This document shows positions 35,202-46,786 of a stretch of 64,000 nt of DNA, one piece after another. Source of the stretch: Anastatus disparis (Eukaryota; Arthropoda; Insecta; Hymenoptera; Eupelmidae); contig JAFFSR010000281.1 in NCBI GenBank assembly GCA_017163975.1, positions 1,550,001 to 1,614,000 of the forward strand. Reading direction: 5' to 3'. The notes beneath the pieces were generated by a model. That model saw only the letters and a list, made by a program, of their open reading frames with translations, was not told the DNA's origin and searched no databases. Position numbers and translations under genes: made by a program. Every line of letters begins with the position of its first letter. The first letter of the stretch is position 1.

Positions 35202-38200
35202 ATGCCGCTAGTGCCACCGAGTCGTTGTTATTATGGGGGTGGCCAACACTGCTTGTACTTGAATCGTTTCAGTCCTGCTTCAACTACCGGCTGCAAGGCT
35301 CAACGACAATTACATTATTGTTATCATCATTTACGCAGGCAATATCCATTGACGAATTATTATTATTCGTCTTATTGCGGGACGAGGAGTCATAGTTTTG
35401 GCACAACATCGTCTACGCCGATTTCTTTACAACAGCCAACAAGATACAGGCGAATGAAGACGCGGTAACAATTTAAATTCATTCTCGCACCTTTTTTCAA
35501 TCTACTCAGTTTGCACGTGTATGACAGTAGAAAAGTTTTTTTTACTTTGTTGTTTGAGTTTTTTTTACAATAATGCTTAATAAAATTTAAAAAATTAAAT
35601 ATTTTATTTTACTGTTGTATTAGTAGTGTACTTTCCCCATGTAATGATCTTTATTAATATGTAATGAACAGGTAGGCGTGAGTCACTCACGGTGATTCAG
35701 AAAATTTTACATATGCACACTTTTCATATATTGATTTTTATATGACAATACATTATTTCTGTTTCACACTTTATTATTACGTAGAAATTTTAATTATTCA
35801 CAGCGTAAAAATTAGTAATATAAAGTGACATTTGATTAAAAGTTATTTAAAAATTTAATAAAAATTATTTAATGTTTTTTTATAATATTAGACTATTCAT
35901 TACAAAATAAGATAAGTATGAAAATTAAAATAAATTTTTGTGAGCTAAAATTGTTTTTAATATATATGTAATGTTACTTATATATTTTCAACATGTTAAT
36001 ATATTTAAAAAAATAAAGATTAAAAAACATTTAAGGAACAGAAAGATATAAGAATTATATTTTATGGAAAACTAAAATAATAAATGTACATGGAATAAAT
36101 TTTTTACTCTATAATTTATAAATAAAATATTTTTTATCAACGTTCATTTAAAAATTAAACAAAATGTATATAACTGTATTTAAAAATTTGTATAACTTTT
36201 TAAAATAATGACTCTTCGTGATTTATAGACATTGGAAAAACAATAAAATCCAAAAGTTTGTAACATTATTGAACTCATAAAGCTTAAAAAAGAAATATTA
36301 TTTTTTCGGAAATCAGGCAAGTTTTAAGTTATGTAAATAAAGTTTTTACGTACTTATGTTCCCAATATATTTTTAGTAGAAGTTCAAATGATGGATCACG
36401 AAATTATTTGATATTTTAAAATGATTTATTACTTGACTCACTTTATTATATTCTTTTTAATAATATATTAAAGTTTATGAAAATGTCAGAATCATAAAAG
36501 TTTTATATTCATTCTAAATATTTCAAAATTATAAAAATTTTTTTTTTCTAAATCACTAAATTTAAAAGTAATTATTGTTACATATTCGTGTGTATTTTTA
36601 ACTATAGAGCTAATATCGATCAAGCATTTTTCATTGAAAATATGATTGATTATATCTATATTTTCTTTAATCCTTTATACCTCTTCAATTCCCATAATTT
36701 TTACCAACCCGCTTTTTTTTCCTGATAAATAGTGGAGCGTTCCCAAATGCAAAGGATGAATGGGAATAACTTGGTGCAGGTAGAGGGTTAAAAAGGGCAT
36801 CTGGACATATAAACTAATATGTAAATATTATGTTAATTTTTAATTTTATTTCTAGTACACTGAAATGTTTTTCTTTTTATAGTTTATACAAATTTTAGTT
36901 AAGAATCTTAATTCATTTTTATTATATGCAATAAATAAATCAATAATGTTGTTAAATGATAAATTATTTTGTAAGTGTCAATTAAAAAAAATATTTTTGC
37001 AATACATTTCAATTCTAATAAATGAGATCGTCAGTGGCTCAGTCGATAGAGCAATGGATTCATAATCTCGGGAATCCAATTGATACAAGCACTACTGTAT
37101 TCGATACATGTGCTTTGCTTCCTAATACACTGAAACGACCTCGTCGCTAAATTGGCATCGTAATAATAGCACAAATAAAGCGACGTTAAATAAAATTTCA
37201 AAAAATCTTTTCAAATTTATTATATTGATTTTTTTGTCTGTTTATTTTTTTAATGATTGACTCCTCCACGGTACTACACCTTATGTTGTTACGAATATTT
37301 TTTGTTTAATTTACAGAAAGTTAGGCGGTTCTTACAAAATGGATGCAATAAGAAAAAGATATCCAAATCATACAGAAATCGCTTACAGAGAAGCGGTTTC
37401 TAAACTCAAATACTTGTTATCCGAGTCATATTCACCGAAAATAGCAATAACGTAATAATAAATTTATATAAATTTCATGGAAATTATTATTCATGCTTAT
37501 ATTTTTGTCAATAAAAAAAATAAATATTTCTATAGCAGGAAGCCAATTATGATAAATAAAAGAATTTGTAAAGAAATTATTCCTCAAATTGAAGAATATC
37601 CCGATGACGGTGACGCACAGAGTATCATAAGTGATATGTCAAAGAAAGAGCCATCGACACGCAGTAAATTTTATTCCTCACGGCTCAATCATTTTCCTAT
37701 GACACATGTTTACTCGAGTGCAGGTAATGATAGGGTAGTTTCAACTATACCACCAACAGAATTATCGACTTTCATTGAACGGCAAGAAGAATATATTGAA
37801 CAATTGGAAAGGGAATCACAGTATTGTAAGGAAGAACTTAAGGGTCTTGCTGAAAAAGTAAGAGAGGTAAATTTATAAAATCAGTTTAATTTTTCGTTTA
37901 AAATTCAAATCTATTGCGTGAGGGTAAAGTAAATGAAAAATTAGAAAGATAAACCTCTACGCGTTAATTTCTGAAAGTTTCTACTCGATGTTGAAATTTT
38001 ATACAACTATGAAAAAAAAATTAGGATGAATATAATCTGATTTTTTAACCAACTCCGTTATCCACCAATACAAAGAATATAGTTTAACATGCTCTATGAT
38101 GATACTTTGTAATAACAAAGATAATCAAAACTTGAGCCCAGGATTTTCGAATAATAAGCTTTTTGATTTACCCAGTCAACCTCTCGATCTTTAAATAATT

Positions 38201-41200
38201 TATAAATTCAAAAAATTTGTTTTTCCTATTGAAAATATCTATGACGATTTCCACGTAGATATACTCGTAGATATTTTCAATGGGATTTTTGATACATTGA
38301 TTTTCTCCTTTTAATACTTTTTTGTACATATACATTAGAATGCAGCTATCCTGTTAAAAATATCGAGCTGGATTTTTATGTGAAAGTCTATGGGTTCAAT
38401 GTAGAATCCGACGGAATGTCATGTCTGGTACACATGTCCATGCACGCGAATAGAATTTTTAATTTGCGTGCATTTTTATGTGGAATTCCAGATAGATTTT
38501 CAGTTGGGATTCCATGTGAAATCCGATGGAATATTATGTTGTGGTCTACGTCCACGCACGCTAATAGAATTTTAATTTAAGGTGCTCCCGTCGTCAGCTA
38601 TAGTTTGTTGTTCATAAAAATGAAAAAAAATTTATAATCTTTTAAAACTTTCAACAATGTGAGTTTTTGTTTCAAATATTATCTCCGAAAAATTTTAGCT
38701 TGCTTTTCCGACTGTTTTTCTACTACTTAAACTTTATCTTTTTATTACTATTAGACCTGAAATTATTGAACTTCGAATGAGATTGTCTTAAAGAAATAAT
38801 CGGTAAGGCTGATGACTGAAATTTTACAGAAATAATATATAACAACTTATTTTGTTGAAAGTTTCAAAAGATTCTACATTTTTTTAATTTTTACGAACAA
38901 CAAACTATAACTGACGACGAAACTACCTTAAGTGAATTTTCACAGCAAAATTCACTTGGAATTCTAGCTAAATATTTTTAAGTAGGTATCAATTTTAAAA
39001 AAATCCAATAAAGTACAAAGGTTGATTAAATATTTAAGATTAAATCCAATTTTCAATATTTCTCTAAATTTTAGCAATCTGATAAAAGTTCAGGATTATT
39101 ATAAAGTTATTTGGATAATCAAAGATTTGAATAGCAAAAGTTCGAATAAGTTTAAATCTCAGGATCGTGAGCCTAAAATACTTTAGAGTAGTATTCGAGT
39201 ACTCAGAAACTTAAATTTTTTGGGTATACAAATAAAGGTCATACCTATATATGCGTTATGATTTGTATAATATTTAAATTTCAAGTTGTTATAAACTCCT
39301 AATCTTATTAATCGAAATCTCTAAATATGTCGATAATCAAGTCCTATAAACACATCTACAATTTATTTAAAAAAAAAGTATATTTGTAGAATAAAGATCA
39401 ATTAGTTTTGAAGATAAAACTTTAATTTTAAATTTAAAATCAAATGTTTCAGGTTGTAGCTGAAAACGAAGCTCTTCAAGATAAAAATAAAACTGGTTTT
39501 TTTAGATCGGTTATAGAAAGTTATCCTCAAAGTTGTACCGAAGAACCACCAAAACGTGATTATCGCGATGATGATACTTTTCTTCAACGTAAACCAAGTA
39601 AACTTGAAGGTCCCAGTATCGTATTTGAATCACGCATAAGTGAATTGGAAGCTCAATTGACGCAAGCGCGTTTAGAATTACGTAAAGCTCGTGAAGAAAA
39701 TCAAGAAAATTTAGCAAGGTTAACCGATCGTAAGGATGAATCACAATTACAATTTGAACTCGAGCGTGCTTCTCGTGAGAAGCGTGAACTCGAAGCTAAA
39801 ATTGATGAATTACAACGTGAATTATGTAAATATCGTGCTCGCGACTCCGACGTTGAGCTTAAAAGCAAACGTGCCTTGGAAGTCATGCAGCAAGCAGAAT
39901 TTGTTAAAACACAGGCTGAAGATGAATTAAGAAGATTAAGGGATGAATTAGATCGCAAACAAGAAAAATTAAAAGAAACTTTACAAGATTCAAACAGACG
40001 GGCTATTGAAGAGAAACAACAAGTTGAAAGGAGATATAGTCAGCAAATGGAACAATTATCAGCTGATGTTGCATCGCATTGGGAAGCAGCAAGTAAATCA
40101 CAGCTTGAATCGGAAAAACAAAAACGAGAGATTGCTGACTTGAAAAGAGATCTTACTCAAAAGATTACTGCTATTGATGATCTGAAAAAAGAGATGCAGG
40201 CGAAGGCGAATCAGTGTGGTAAGTTTATGTAATAACTTTTTTTTAATATACAATCGGTGGGGATATTGATATTAATACTGTTTGTTTCTTCGTCGGTTCA
40301 CACGATTCTCACTACTGATTTCGCTAATGTTATTACTGCCACTTCATTAGGATGTCAAAGAGAATTTATTTAATGCCTTTTTTTTATTTATTACACAAAA
40401 TCATTGGTCTAGCTATATCTGGGATTATATTTTTGGTTGGGAGAAAAATATTACCGTTTGAAAAAAAGTGCCGAAAATTATAATTGTTTGCTCTTATTTT
40501 GAAATTGCTTCTTTTTCGGCACTTAATTGCAAATGGCATGATTTTCAGCACTTTTTTTGAACTGGCATCGTTCTCAGCACCTTTTTTCAAACGGTCTTTT
40601 TTTTTTTAAACAAGAAAAAATCATAAACATTCAACTACCTCTTTTAAATTTAATTTTATTATTTCCAGCCAAATTGCAAGAAGAATTAAATCAAGCAGTT
40701 ACTGAAAAAGATGCATCTAAAGAAGAACTAGCAAACATAAAATCAGCATTAGAAAGGAATGAAAGACTAGCGCGACAAGAACAAAGTAGATTACAAGATG
40801 AAATCAATTCTTATAAAACACGTTTAGAAAGAGCTGATGCTGATTTGGTACACGCAAGACGTGAAAATCTTCGACTTACCGAAGAAATTGCAGCTCTAGA
40901 AAAAGAGGTACTTATTCATATATTTTTGTATTTTAAGTAGTAATAATTAACCCTCAACCTGCAACACCCCATTGCGGAATTTTTATGACAACTTTTAATT
41001 ATAATGCATCTATTAGGTTTTTAAGCTTTCCCAAAGATTCTATTTGCTTGAAAAATTTTTTACAATTTCCACTCCCGTCTATTTCGAATTTTAGTATCCT
41101 TTTCACATTTTTTATTTAGTTCCCTAAATTCATATAGTATGTTGTATACTCCTAGGTCGAGGTCTGTGTTGAAAAAAAAATTTATAGGCAAACTATAAAT

Positions 41201-44108
41201 TTTTTGGTGGAAAATAAACCATTATCTGCCCAGATATGCTAAATTAAAGTGCCAATTTAGCTTATTTTGGCCAGATTATAGTTAATTTTTTACCAAAAAA
41301 ATAAAACTATTTCAAAGTTTCTTTGAAAATTATAAATTGTATTCCAGATTAATATGAACAAAATAGTTGAAGAAACACGAGTTGGTGTACAGCCATCAAA
41401 ATCCGAAAGAGTTAAAGGCGAAGAAAAGGACAAGGAGAAGGATCAATTTGCCTCATTGATCTACGATTTGGAGACTAAACAGGGTAAGAATACCATTATT
41501 TTAATAATTATAATTAGCTTTGGTGTGTCAATGTGGCTGTGTTAGGTATATTGTCTAATTAACATTGAAAGATCGAAATGTTTTTCTGCTTAAGCTTTAA
41601 AAAAATATATATCCATACTAATTCCAATAAATAAAATAAAAATAAAAAGATAACAGTGAAAAGTGTGTGAGACATCGGCTCTGCTGACACATATGCCTAG
41701 CATGTGCCTAGGGGGTATTAGTTAAAAAAATTTAGTAGTCAATTTAAATAAAATTGAATTGACTATAAAAAAAAGAATACTCTCCCCATTTAATTTAATA
41801 TATAGCTAAAACGGTTGCCAGTCTTGAAGATACATTGAACAAACAGGCCTTTCTCGTCTCGCAATTAACAGCGGAATGCCAATCTCTCACACAACGCTTG
41901 GAAACTAACGACCAGAAACACAAGTACTTTTTCCCCCTTTTTTATTTTGACATTTTCGTCATTAATTCAATTCTTTTTCATCTTAATTTTATATTAAACG
42001 ATTTTCGTTAACCCTTTAATGAAACACGTCAAAATTAAATTGTAATTTTTTAATTAAAAAATTTCTTCACATATTTATTAAAAACTTTTTTAAAGTATTA
42101 TATAGTATATTAAACCCAAATATGATTATTTAAACAACGAAAAAAATAAATAAAATTTACGGAAAAAAGAAAAAATTGAAAAATTTTTTAAAAAACGTTT
42201 TGGGGTCTTTTTGACCCATAGTATCATTTAAAGGGCTAATCATAATTAAAAAAAATTATAAAACAATCCTTTTTCATATTAGCAATTAATATGCAGCCAT
42301 TTATTTAATCTTTAGAAGGCGGGGGTAGTCAATTTAACGACTACTTGTCAAGTCGGGCACTTTTAATGAGTTGTTGGATCAAAATTTGTGATAATTTTGG
42401 TAAAATCGACACTTGATTTGAACCAAATTTTCCCCGTCCTCTAAAGATTAATAAGTTTAACAATTTCTTATAACTGTTATTAATTAATTAAAAATTTTAT
42501 TTTTTAATGTAGGTGATATACTTGTTAGCCAATTATTCAACTTACAATCATTAAAAAAAGTATCATAATTTAATTTTCAAAATAATGGTTATAATTGAAT
42601 AATTTATTAACTATAAAAATCGTTTAACATAAGATTAAAATTCTTAAAATTTTTGTACTCTATTTGCACTTTAACAATTAAAATCTTGAAACCTGCTTAT
42701 CAGCGATAAAATGTTTGTTTTTTTGAGCCCTATGTACATATTCCTATTGACTTAAGTAGAAATGTGTGTGTAGAAACGTAGTGTGATGCACCTTTAGTTA
42801 TAAAATATTTAGTATTTTTTTTTATTAAAAAAAAAAAAGAGAAAAAAATGCGTGACTGTAGCTATTGTATATGTAGCAGAGGGGGTCACCGAACAAGATG
42901 ATAATGATACGAATGATACAAATGATACGAATGACACAAATGACCCGACTGTATTACCTTCGCAAAAGAAACGCCGTGTAAAGGTCGATCTCAAAGTAAA
43001 ATTTCCAAAAAAGAAGTCTACTCAATCGGAACCCCCCTCCAAGGTGCAATATTTTATTTCGTAGTTACCTTAGTTTTTATTATTTCCTTTTCTTTTTATG
43101 ATTAGCTACTTTATTATTTATTTATTTATATTTATTATAAATATTTGTTGTTACCTATATATTATTCTGATTTTTGGCTATCATTGATTTTTTATATCTA
43201 TATATTTTGCTAATTTTTCATTAAATTTTAGAAAATATTTTATCATATTTAACCAGATGAATTGTTTATTTAGGAAAGAGATGGTCGACTTACAAAGCAA
43301 CATAGATTATCTGTCAAATAAAATTAAGGAATCACTTGATCTCAGAGAACAAAATAAAGGTATATTTATTTAAATAAATTATAATATTAATTTTTTTTAA
43401 TTTTAGAAAATAGTTTTTTTGACAAAGCGTGCGTAAAATTGTATTTTTTGACACAGCGTGCATAAAATTGCACTTCATGCAACGTGAGCTAATCCTTGAC
43501 GTGCAATTTTACGCACTTAGTGTCAAAAAATATTGTTCAGTATAAGTGCGTTGAATTATAAATACTCGTGCGATTGAAATAGCACGAGAACCGGCATAAT
43601 AGACGCGTTTACAATTGGAGTCAATAAATACCAATGATTTTATATTATTTTAGGTGATATAGCTCAGACACCACATGTTACTGAAAATGGTTTATCAGAA
43701 CTGATAACCAATAATAATCACGAAGAAAACGATATTAGACCAAAGTTTGAAAATCAAATGGAAAATCAAAGTATAACAGATCACGAAAGAATTGAACCAT
43801 TAAATAATGTATCAGAATCATCTAACGAACATCAAAATAATCACTCTGAAGAAAATGATAATTGTGAAGATAATTATAAAAATTCACACAGTCATCAGTA
43901 TAATCAAGATGGTCCAGCTCAGTATCAAGAATATTTTAATAATCAACAATATAGCGAAAATTCAGAATGTAATCAAGATCAACAAATCACTCAAAATGAA
44001 CAATACTCGCACAATGATCAGTATATAGATAATGATAGTTATAACAAGCAAGAATCATATAGTGAACAAGATCATAATAATTATTCGCATAAGCATGATG
44101 ATAAATAG
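35202..44108 (+). CDS. SDCCAG8: SDCCAG8-like centrosomal coiled-coil protein
   Basis: Nine exons stay in frame for 842 aa: 35202-35464, 37317-37451, about 37536-37866, 39453-40218, 40669-40907, 41348-41483, 41806-41923, 43274-43359, 43654-44108. The diagnostic match is YIEQLERESQYCKEELKGL with VVAENEALQ, as in human SDCCAG8; later FLVSQLTAECQSLTQRLE also fits. Most of the protein is coiled coil. SDCCAG8 acts at centrosomes and ciliary bases. The first exon encodes about 88 Y/H/S/C-rich residues joined in frame upstream of a second plausible start (MDAIRKRYPNHTEIAYREAV at 37339), so two N-termini are possible. The last exon is a long N/Q/H/S/E-rich low-complexity tail. Confidence 0.8.
37022..37200 (+). 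repeat. tRNA-derived SINE or tRNA relic in SDCCAG8 intron 1
   Basis: TGGCTCAGTCGATAGAGCA at about 37034-37052 is a good Pol III A box in tRNA context. A weaker B-box-like TATTCGATAC lies about 65 bp on. The spacing is too long for an intact tRNA and the arms do not close, so it is not a functional tRNA. An ATAAAGCGACGTTAAATAAA tail resembles SINE 3' ends. Confidence 0.5.
38399..38578. repeat. Two-copy diverged tandem repeat, unit about 115 bp
   Basis: The unit starting ATGTAGAATCCGACGGAAT (38399) recurs as ATGTGAAATCCGATGGAAT (38514). Both run into GTCCAYGCACGC-AATAGAATTTT. It lies in SDCCAG8 intron 3. Upstream (38228-38281) is a palindrome with ATTGAAAATATCTA arms. Confidence 0.65.
38581..38927. 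mobile_element. piggyBac-type MITE with TTAA duplication in SDCCAG8 intron 3
   Basis: TTAA flanks both ends (38577-38580, 38928-38931). The arms pair from the ends (CGTCGTCAGCTATAGTTTGT with ACAAACTATAACTGACGACG) through to CTTTTAAAACTTTCAACAA and its complement. It is non-coding and 347 bp long. Confidence 0.85.
40453..40595. repeat. Foldback element in SDCCAG8 intron 4
   Basis: ACCGTTTGAAAAAAAGTGC at the left is complemented by GCACCTTTTTTCAAACGGT at the right. Internal GCACTT and CAGCAC copies repeat. It is probably a small MITE; no clear target duplication is seen. Confidence 0.6.
42307..42449. repeat. Small inverted-repeat element in SDCCAG8 intron 7
   Basis: AATCTTTAGAAGGCGGGG is mirrored by CCCCGTCCTCTAAAGATT about 125 bp later. 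It is 143 bp, non-coding, and GC-richer than its flanks. Confidence 0.6.
42852..43064 (+). other. Possible cryptic or alternative exon in SDCCAG8 intron 7
   Basis: A frame of about 65 residues follows a plausible acceptor (TATGTAG before CAGAGGGGG). It contains a (GAT/AAY-ACR-AAT)n-type repeat coding TNDTNDTNDTND, then a basic stretch (KKRRVKVDLKVKFPKKK) that looks like a nuclear signal, and reaches a GTGCAATA site. Spliced directly from exon 6 it would be in frame, but it does not fit the phase of exon 8, so it could only be an alternative terminal exon. It may be chance. Confidence 0.3.
43415..43530. repeat. Small inverted-repeat element in SDCCAG8 intron 8
   Basis: TTTTTTGACAAAGCGTGCGT is mirrored by ACGCACTTAGTGTCAAAAAA. 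A second internal TTTTTTGACACAGCGTGCAT copy makes a direct repeat. It is 116 bp and non-coding. Confidence 0.6.
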
Positions 44109-45049
44109 TATATTATTTAAATTGATATGCAGTTTTTTTTCTACAAAATTATATATATATTTGTTTCTTGTTAATTTTTATCTTTTGTTTATAATAAAGT
44201 CGTTTTTTAATTATCAAGTTATAATAAATAATATGTAATATATACATGAATGATCCACACTTTTCCTTTATTATAAAAAATTACAATTCAGGTAAATTAT
44301 ATTTAGTTAGGCCTTATCAAATTATAACTCAAGAAAGGAGCTGAAATTAAGTATACAAGCTTTATTAAAAATATTTTATAATACGAAATCTGATTAAATT
44401 TTAGTTAAAATATTAAATTGACAATGAAAAAATTTGTTTAGGTTTGTATTGAATTAATGAATTACGAATTACTAATCAAATTTGAAATTAAAATTATTTT
44501 ACTGAAATTCTTATATTTTTTATTTAGAAATACAATAAAAATTATATTTATTAAAACAACTATTTCAGTAACATTGTTTATTAAAATAAATATAGTAACA
44601 AAAAATTTTTAAAAAATTTTAAATTTTTATTAATTTAAATTTCTAATTAAAATTTTATGAAAGAAACGAAAAACCTAAATTTTTCGATTTGTTCGGCATT
44701 TAAATTTGTAAAAGAGCGCTAACAAAATAGGTTATATACATATAAAGTATATTACGTATAATACTCGTTTACTACACTTCAATAACATTGACGCCATGTT
44801 GGTTTTAGCCTTTTAACGTGCAGTCGACGAAAGTACTTTATTTCGTATTTCTTAAATGTGTTCCTATCAAATATACACAATTAATTTTCCATAAAACTTC
44901 ATATAACAAACTAATTTAAAAATAAACAAATAGTATTAATAAGTACAACCATAAATCTACTATACATATAAAAACGGAAATAAGAGAATGTTTGTTTTCA
45001 TCTAGTCCGAAGCTTACGATATCAGAAAACGTAAGTAATATCATTAAAA
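44109..45049. other. Intergenic region and GPANK1/PDRG1 leader
   Basis: The stretch is AT-rich up to about 44700. Near 45000 comes a short leader that ends in a strong donor (AAAAC|GTAAGTAAT, GT at 45031-45032), 18 bp before the GPANK1 ATG. No coding is seen to the left of it. Confidence 0.5.
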
Positions 45050-46199
45050 ATGTCTTTTCCTGTAAATTATAATAAAGCATTAGCAATATCCGACGTACCT
45101 TTTAAAATTTTCATTCGAGAATCAAATCAAAGTAGCTCAGAAACACCAAATAAAATTAGTCTCAAACTTAAATTTGAAGGTGATGAAGCCAAAAAAGCAT
45201 ATGAAGAAATAATTTCAATACAAAATGAAAGAAAATCATTGCCTAGAAAATGTAATTCAATTCCAATTAATTATAATGATAAACCAAAAACTTCCGTGAA
45301 AAATGTTGATAAAAAAGTGGATAACGTTAATGTAAATACATTATTCAAAGCAATAGAATCGGGAGATGAAAACTTTATTAGACAGCATTTTCATACTGAA
45401 AATGTTAATATTACTGATCAATTTGAATGGTCACCTTTAATGTCTGCATCTTATGCAGGTCACATAAAAGTTGTTAAATTTTTATTAGGATTAGGAGCCA
45501 ATACTAAAATAAAAGATAAATCAGGAAAGACAGCTATTGACTTAGCTTATAAGAAACATAATCTAGATATTGTCAATCTGCTAAAACAATATTCATCTAA
45601 AAAGAATAAAAAAGAATCAGTCAAAAGTAATAATAAAATATCCCAAGACAATAGAGAAAGTGATAAAACGAAAGATCAAGAAGAGTTTTATTGTGATCTT
45701 TGTAAAGTACATTTTATGGAATCATCAAGAAAAAAACATGAGACATCGACACTTCATGTTTTTAATAGTAAACCAAAAATAAATGTACATTATGGAATAC
45801 CAAGACAAAATGTAGGATATCAAATGCTTGTAAATTCTGGTTGGGATAATGAAGGTGGTTTGGGTCCAACTGGTCAAGGTCAACAATATCCAGTAAAAAC
45901 AATTTTAAAAAGAGATCGAAAAGGTTTAGGTCAACAAAATAAACATGAAGCCAGAGTAACACATTTTAATGCTAGAGATCCGGATGCTATAAGACATGTA
46001 CATAAAGATAGAAGAAAATCATATAGAAAGAAAGATTGGCTGAAACAAATGAGTAAAGATGCTGCAAAAACTAGAGCTTTGAGACAAGCATTGTCTTAAT
46101 TTTAAATGTAAATTGCACATAATGTTGTATATTTTCTTTAAAAAGCTTATATAAATATTTTTAAAAATTTGATCTAAATACTTATTTTTCTTTTTTCAG
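45031..46199 (+). other. Predicted leader intron that removes GPANK1 from PDRG1 mRNA
   Basis: A consensus donor (GTAAGTAAT at 45031) lies 18 bp before the GPANK1 ATG. A strong acceptor (TTCTTTTTTCAG, AG at 46198-46199) lies 3 bp before the PDRG1 ATG. No other promoter is obvious in the 100 bp between the two genes. Splicing would give PDRG1; retention would give GPANK1, or a dicistronic RNA. Confidence 0.55.
45050..46099 (+). CDS. GPANK1: G-patch and ankyrin repeat protein 1
   Basis: This is a single-exon, 349-aa frame. Ankyrin repeats span about 95-185 (WSPLMSASYAGHIKVVKFLL, GKTAIDLAYKKHNLDIVNLL). A C2H2-like unit follows at about 215-238 (FYCDLCKVHFMESSRKKHET). A G-patch lies at about 255-300 (GYQMLVNSGWDNEGGLGPTG then KRDRKGLGQ), then a basic tail with RVTHF. 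The order matches GPANK1 (formerly BAT4/G5), a likely nuclear RNA-associated protein; G-patches often activate DEAH helicases. The start is the first ATG after the leader donor. It lies inside the intron predicted for the PDRG1 leader transcript. Confidence 0.9.
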   Translation: MSFPVNYNKALAISDVPFKIFIRESNQSSSETPNKISLKLKFEGDEAKKAYEEIISIQNERKSLPRKCNSIPINYNDKPKTSVKNVDKKVDNVNVNTLFKAIESGDENFIRQHFHTENVNITDQFEWSPLMSASYAGHIKVVKFLLGLGANTKIKDKSGKTAIDLAYKKHNLDIVNLLKQYSSKKNKKESVKSNNKISQDNRESDKTKDQEEFYCDLCKVHFMESSRKKHETSTLHVFNSKPKINVHYGIPRQNVGYQMLVNSGWDNEGGLGPTGQGQQYPVKTILKRDRKGLGQQNKHEARVTHFNARDPDAIRHVHKDRRKSYRKKDWLKQMSKDAAKTRALRQALS

Positions 46200-46202
46200 A
46201 TC

Positions 46203-46678
46203 ATGGAAGAACCTACAAAAGAAGCATTAGAGTATCTTCAAAAAGTTGAAGAAAAAGGACAAGAAATATTATTAAATAGACAAGAAGTTGTTTCTCTTGA
46301 CATGAGAAGAAATGATGATAGAGTTGGTATGAGAGCATTACAAAAACAAAAAGGAGATAAAACGTGGATAACGGTTGGTCCAATATTATTAAAAATGAAA
46401 GCCAAAGATGCTGAAGAATTATTAAAAGAAGGTTTGTTTCAGAATGTTTTTTTACTTAATAGTAAATATATAATATAAAATAAAAAATTATTTAATTATT
46501 GTATTTAGATCAAAAACAATGTGATATTGAAATCAATAAAATAAGAAGCGACTTAAAAGTAAAAGTAAATGAATTGCGAGAGATGGAATATCTTACACCA
46601 GTTCCAGGACTTATGCTTAATCCTATGACAAAGGAAGAAATGTCAGCTATGAATCAAGTGCTAGGGAAAAATTCGTGA
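46203..46678 (+). CDS. PDRG1: p53 and DNA damage-regulated protein 1 (prefoldin-like)
   Basis: Two exons (46203-46431, 46509-46678) give 132 aa, the usual length. It follows the family: YLQKVEEKGQEILLNRQEVV, SLDMRRNDDRVGMRALQK, then CDIEINKIRSDLKVKVNELR and LNPMTKEEMSAMNQVL. Two helical hairpins make a beta-type prefoldin fold. In vertebrates PDRG1 is part of the prefoldin-like module of the R2TP/PAQosome, which assembles RNA polymerases and PIKKs. The ATG is 3 bp after a splice acceptor, so the 5' leader is on another exon. Confidence 0.92.
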
Positions 46679-46786
46679 TAAATTATTATTAAAATATTTA
46701 TTTTAAGATTTAAGTACATTAAAATAAAAATATATTACATTTTTTTATAAATTATTTTTCTTTAAACATAATAAGTCAATACCTTT

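Noticed and set aside
37022..37110. Functional tRNA gene
   Set aside because: Only the A box is good. The acceptor stem does not pair and the B box is weak and misplaced.
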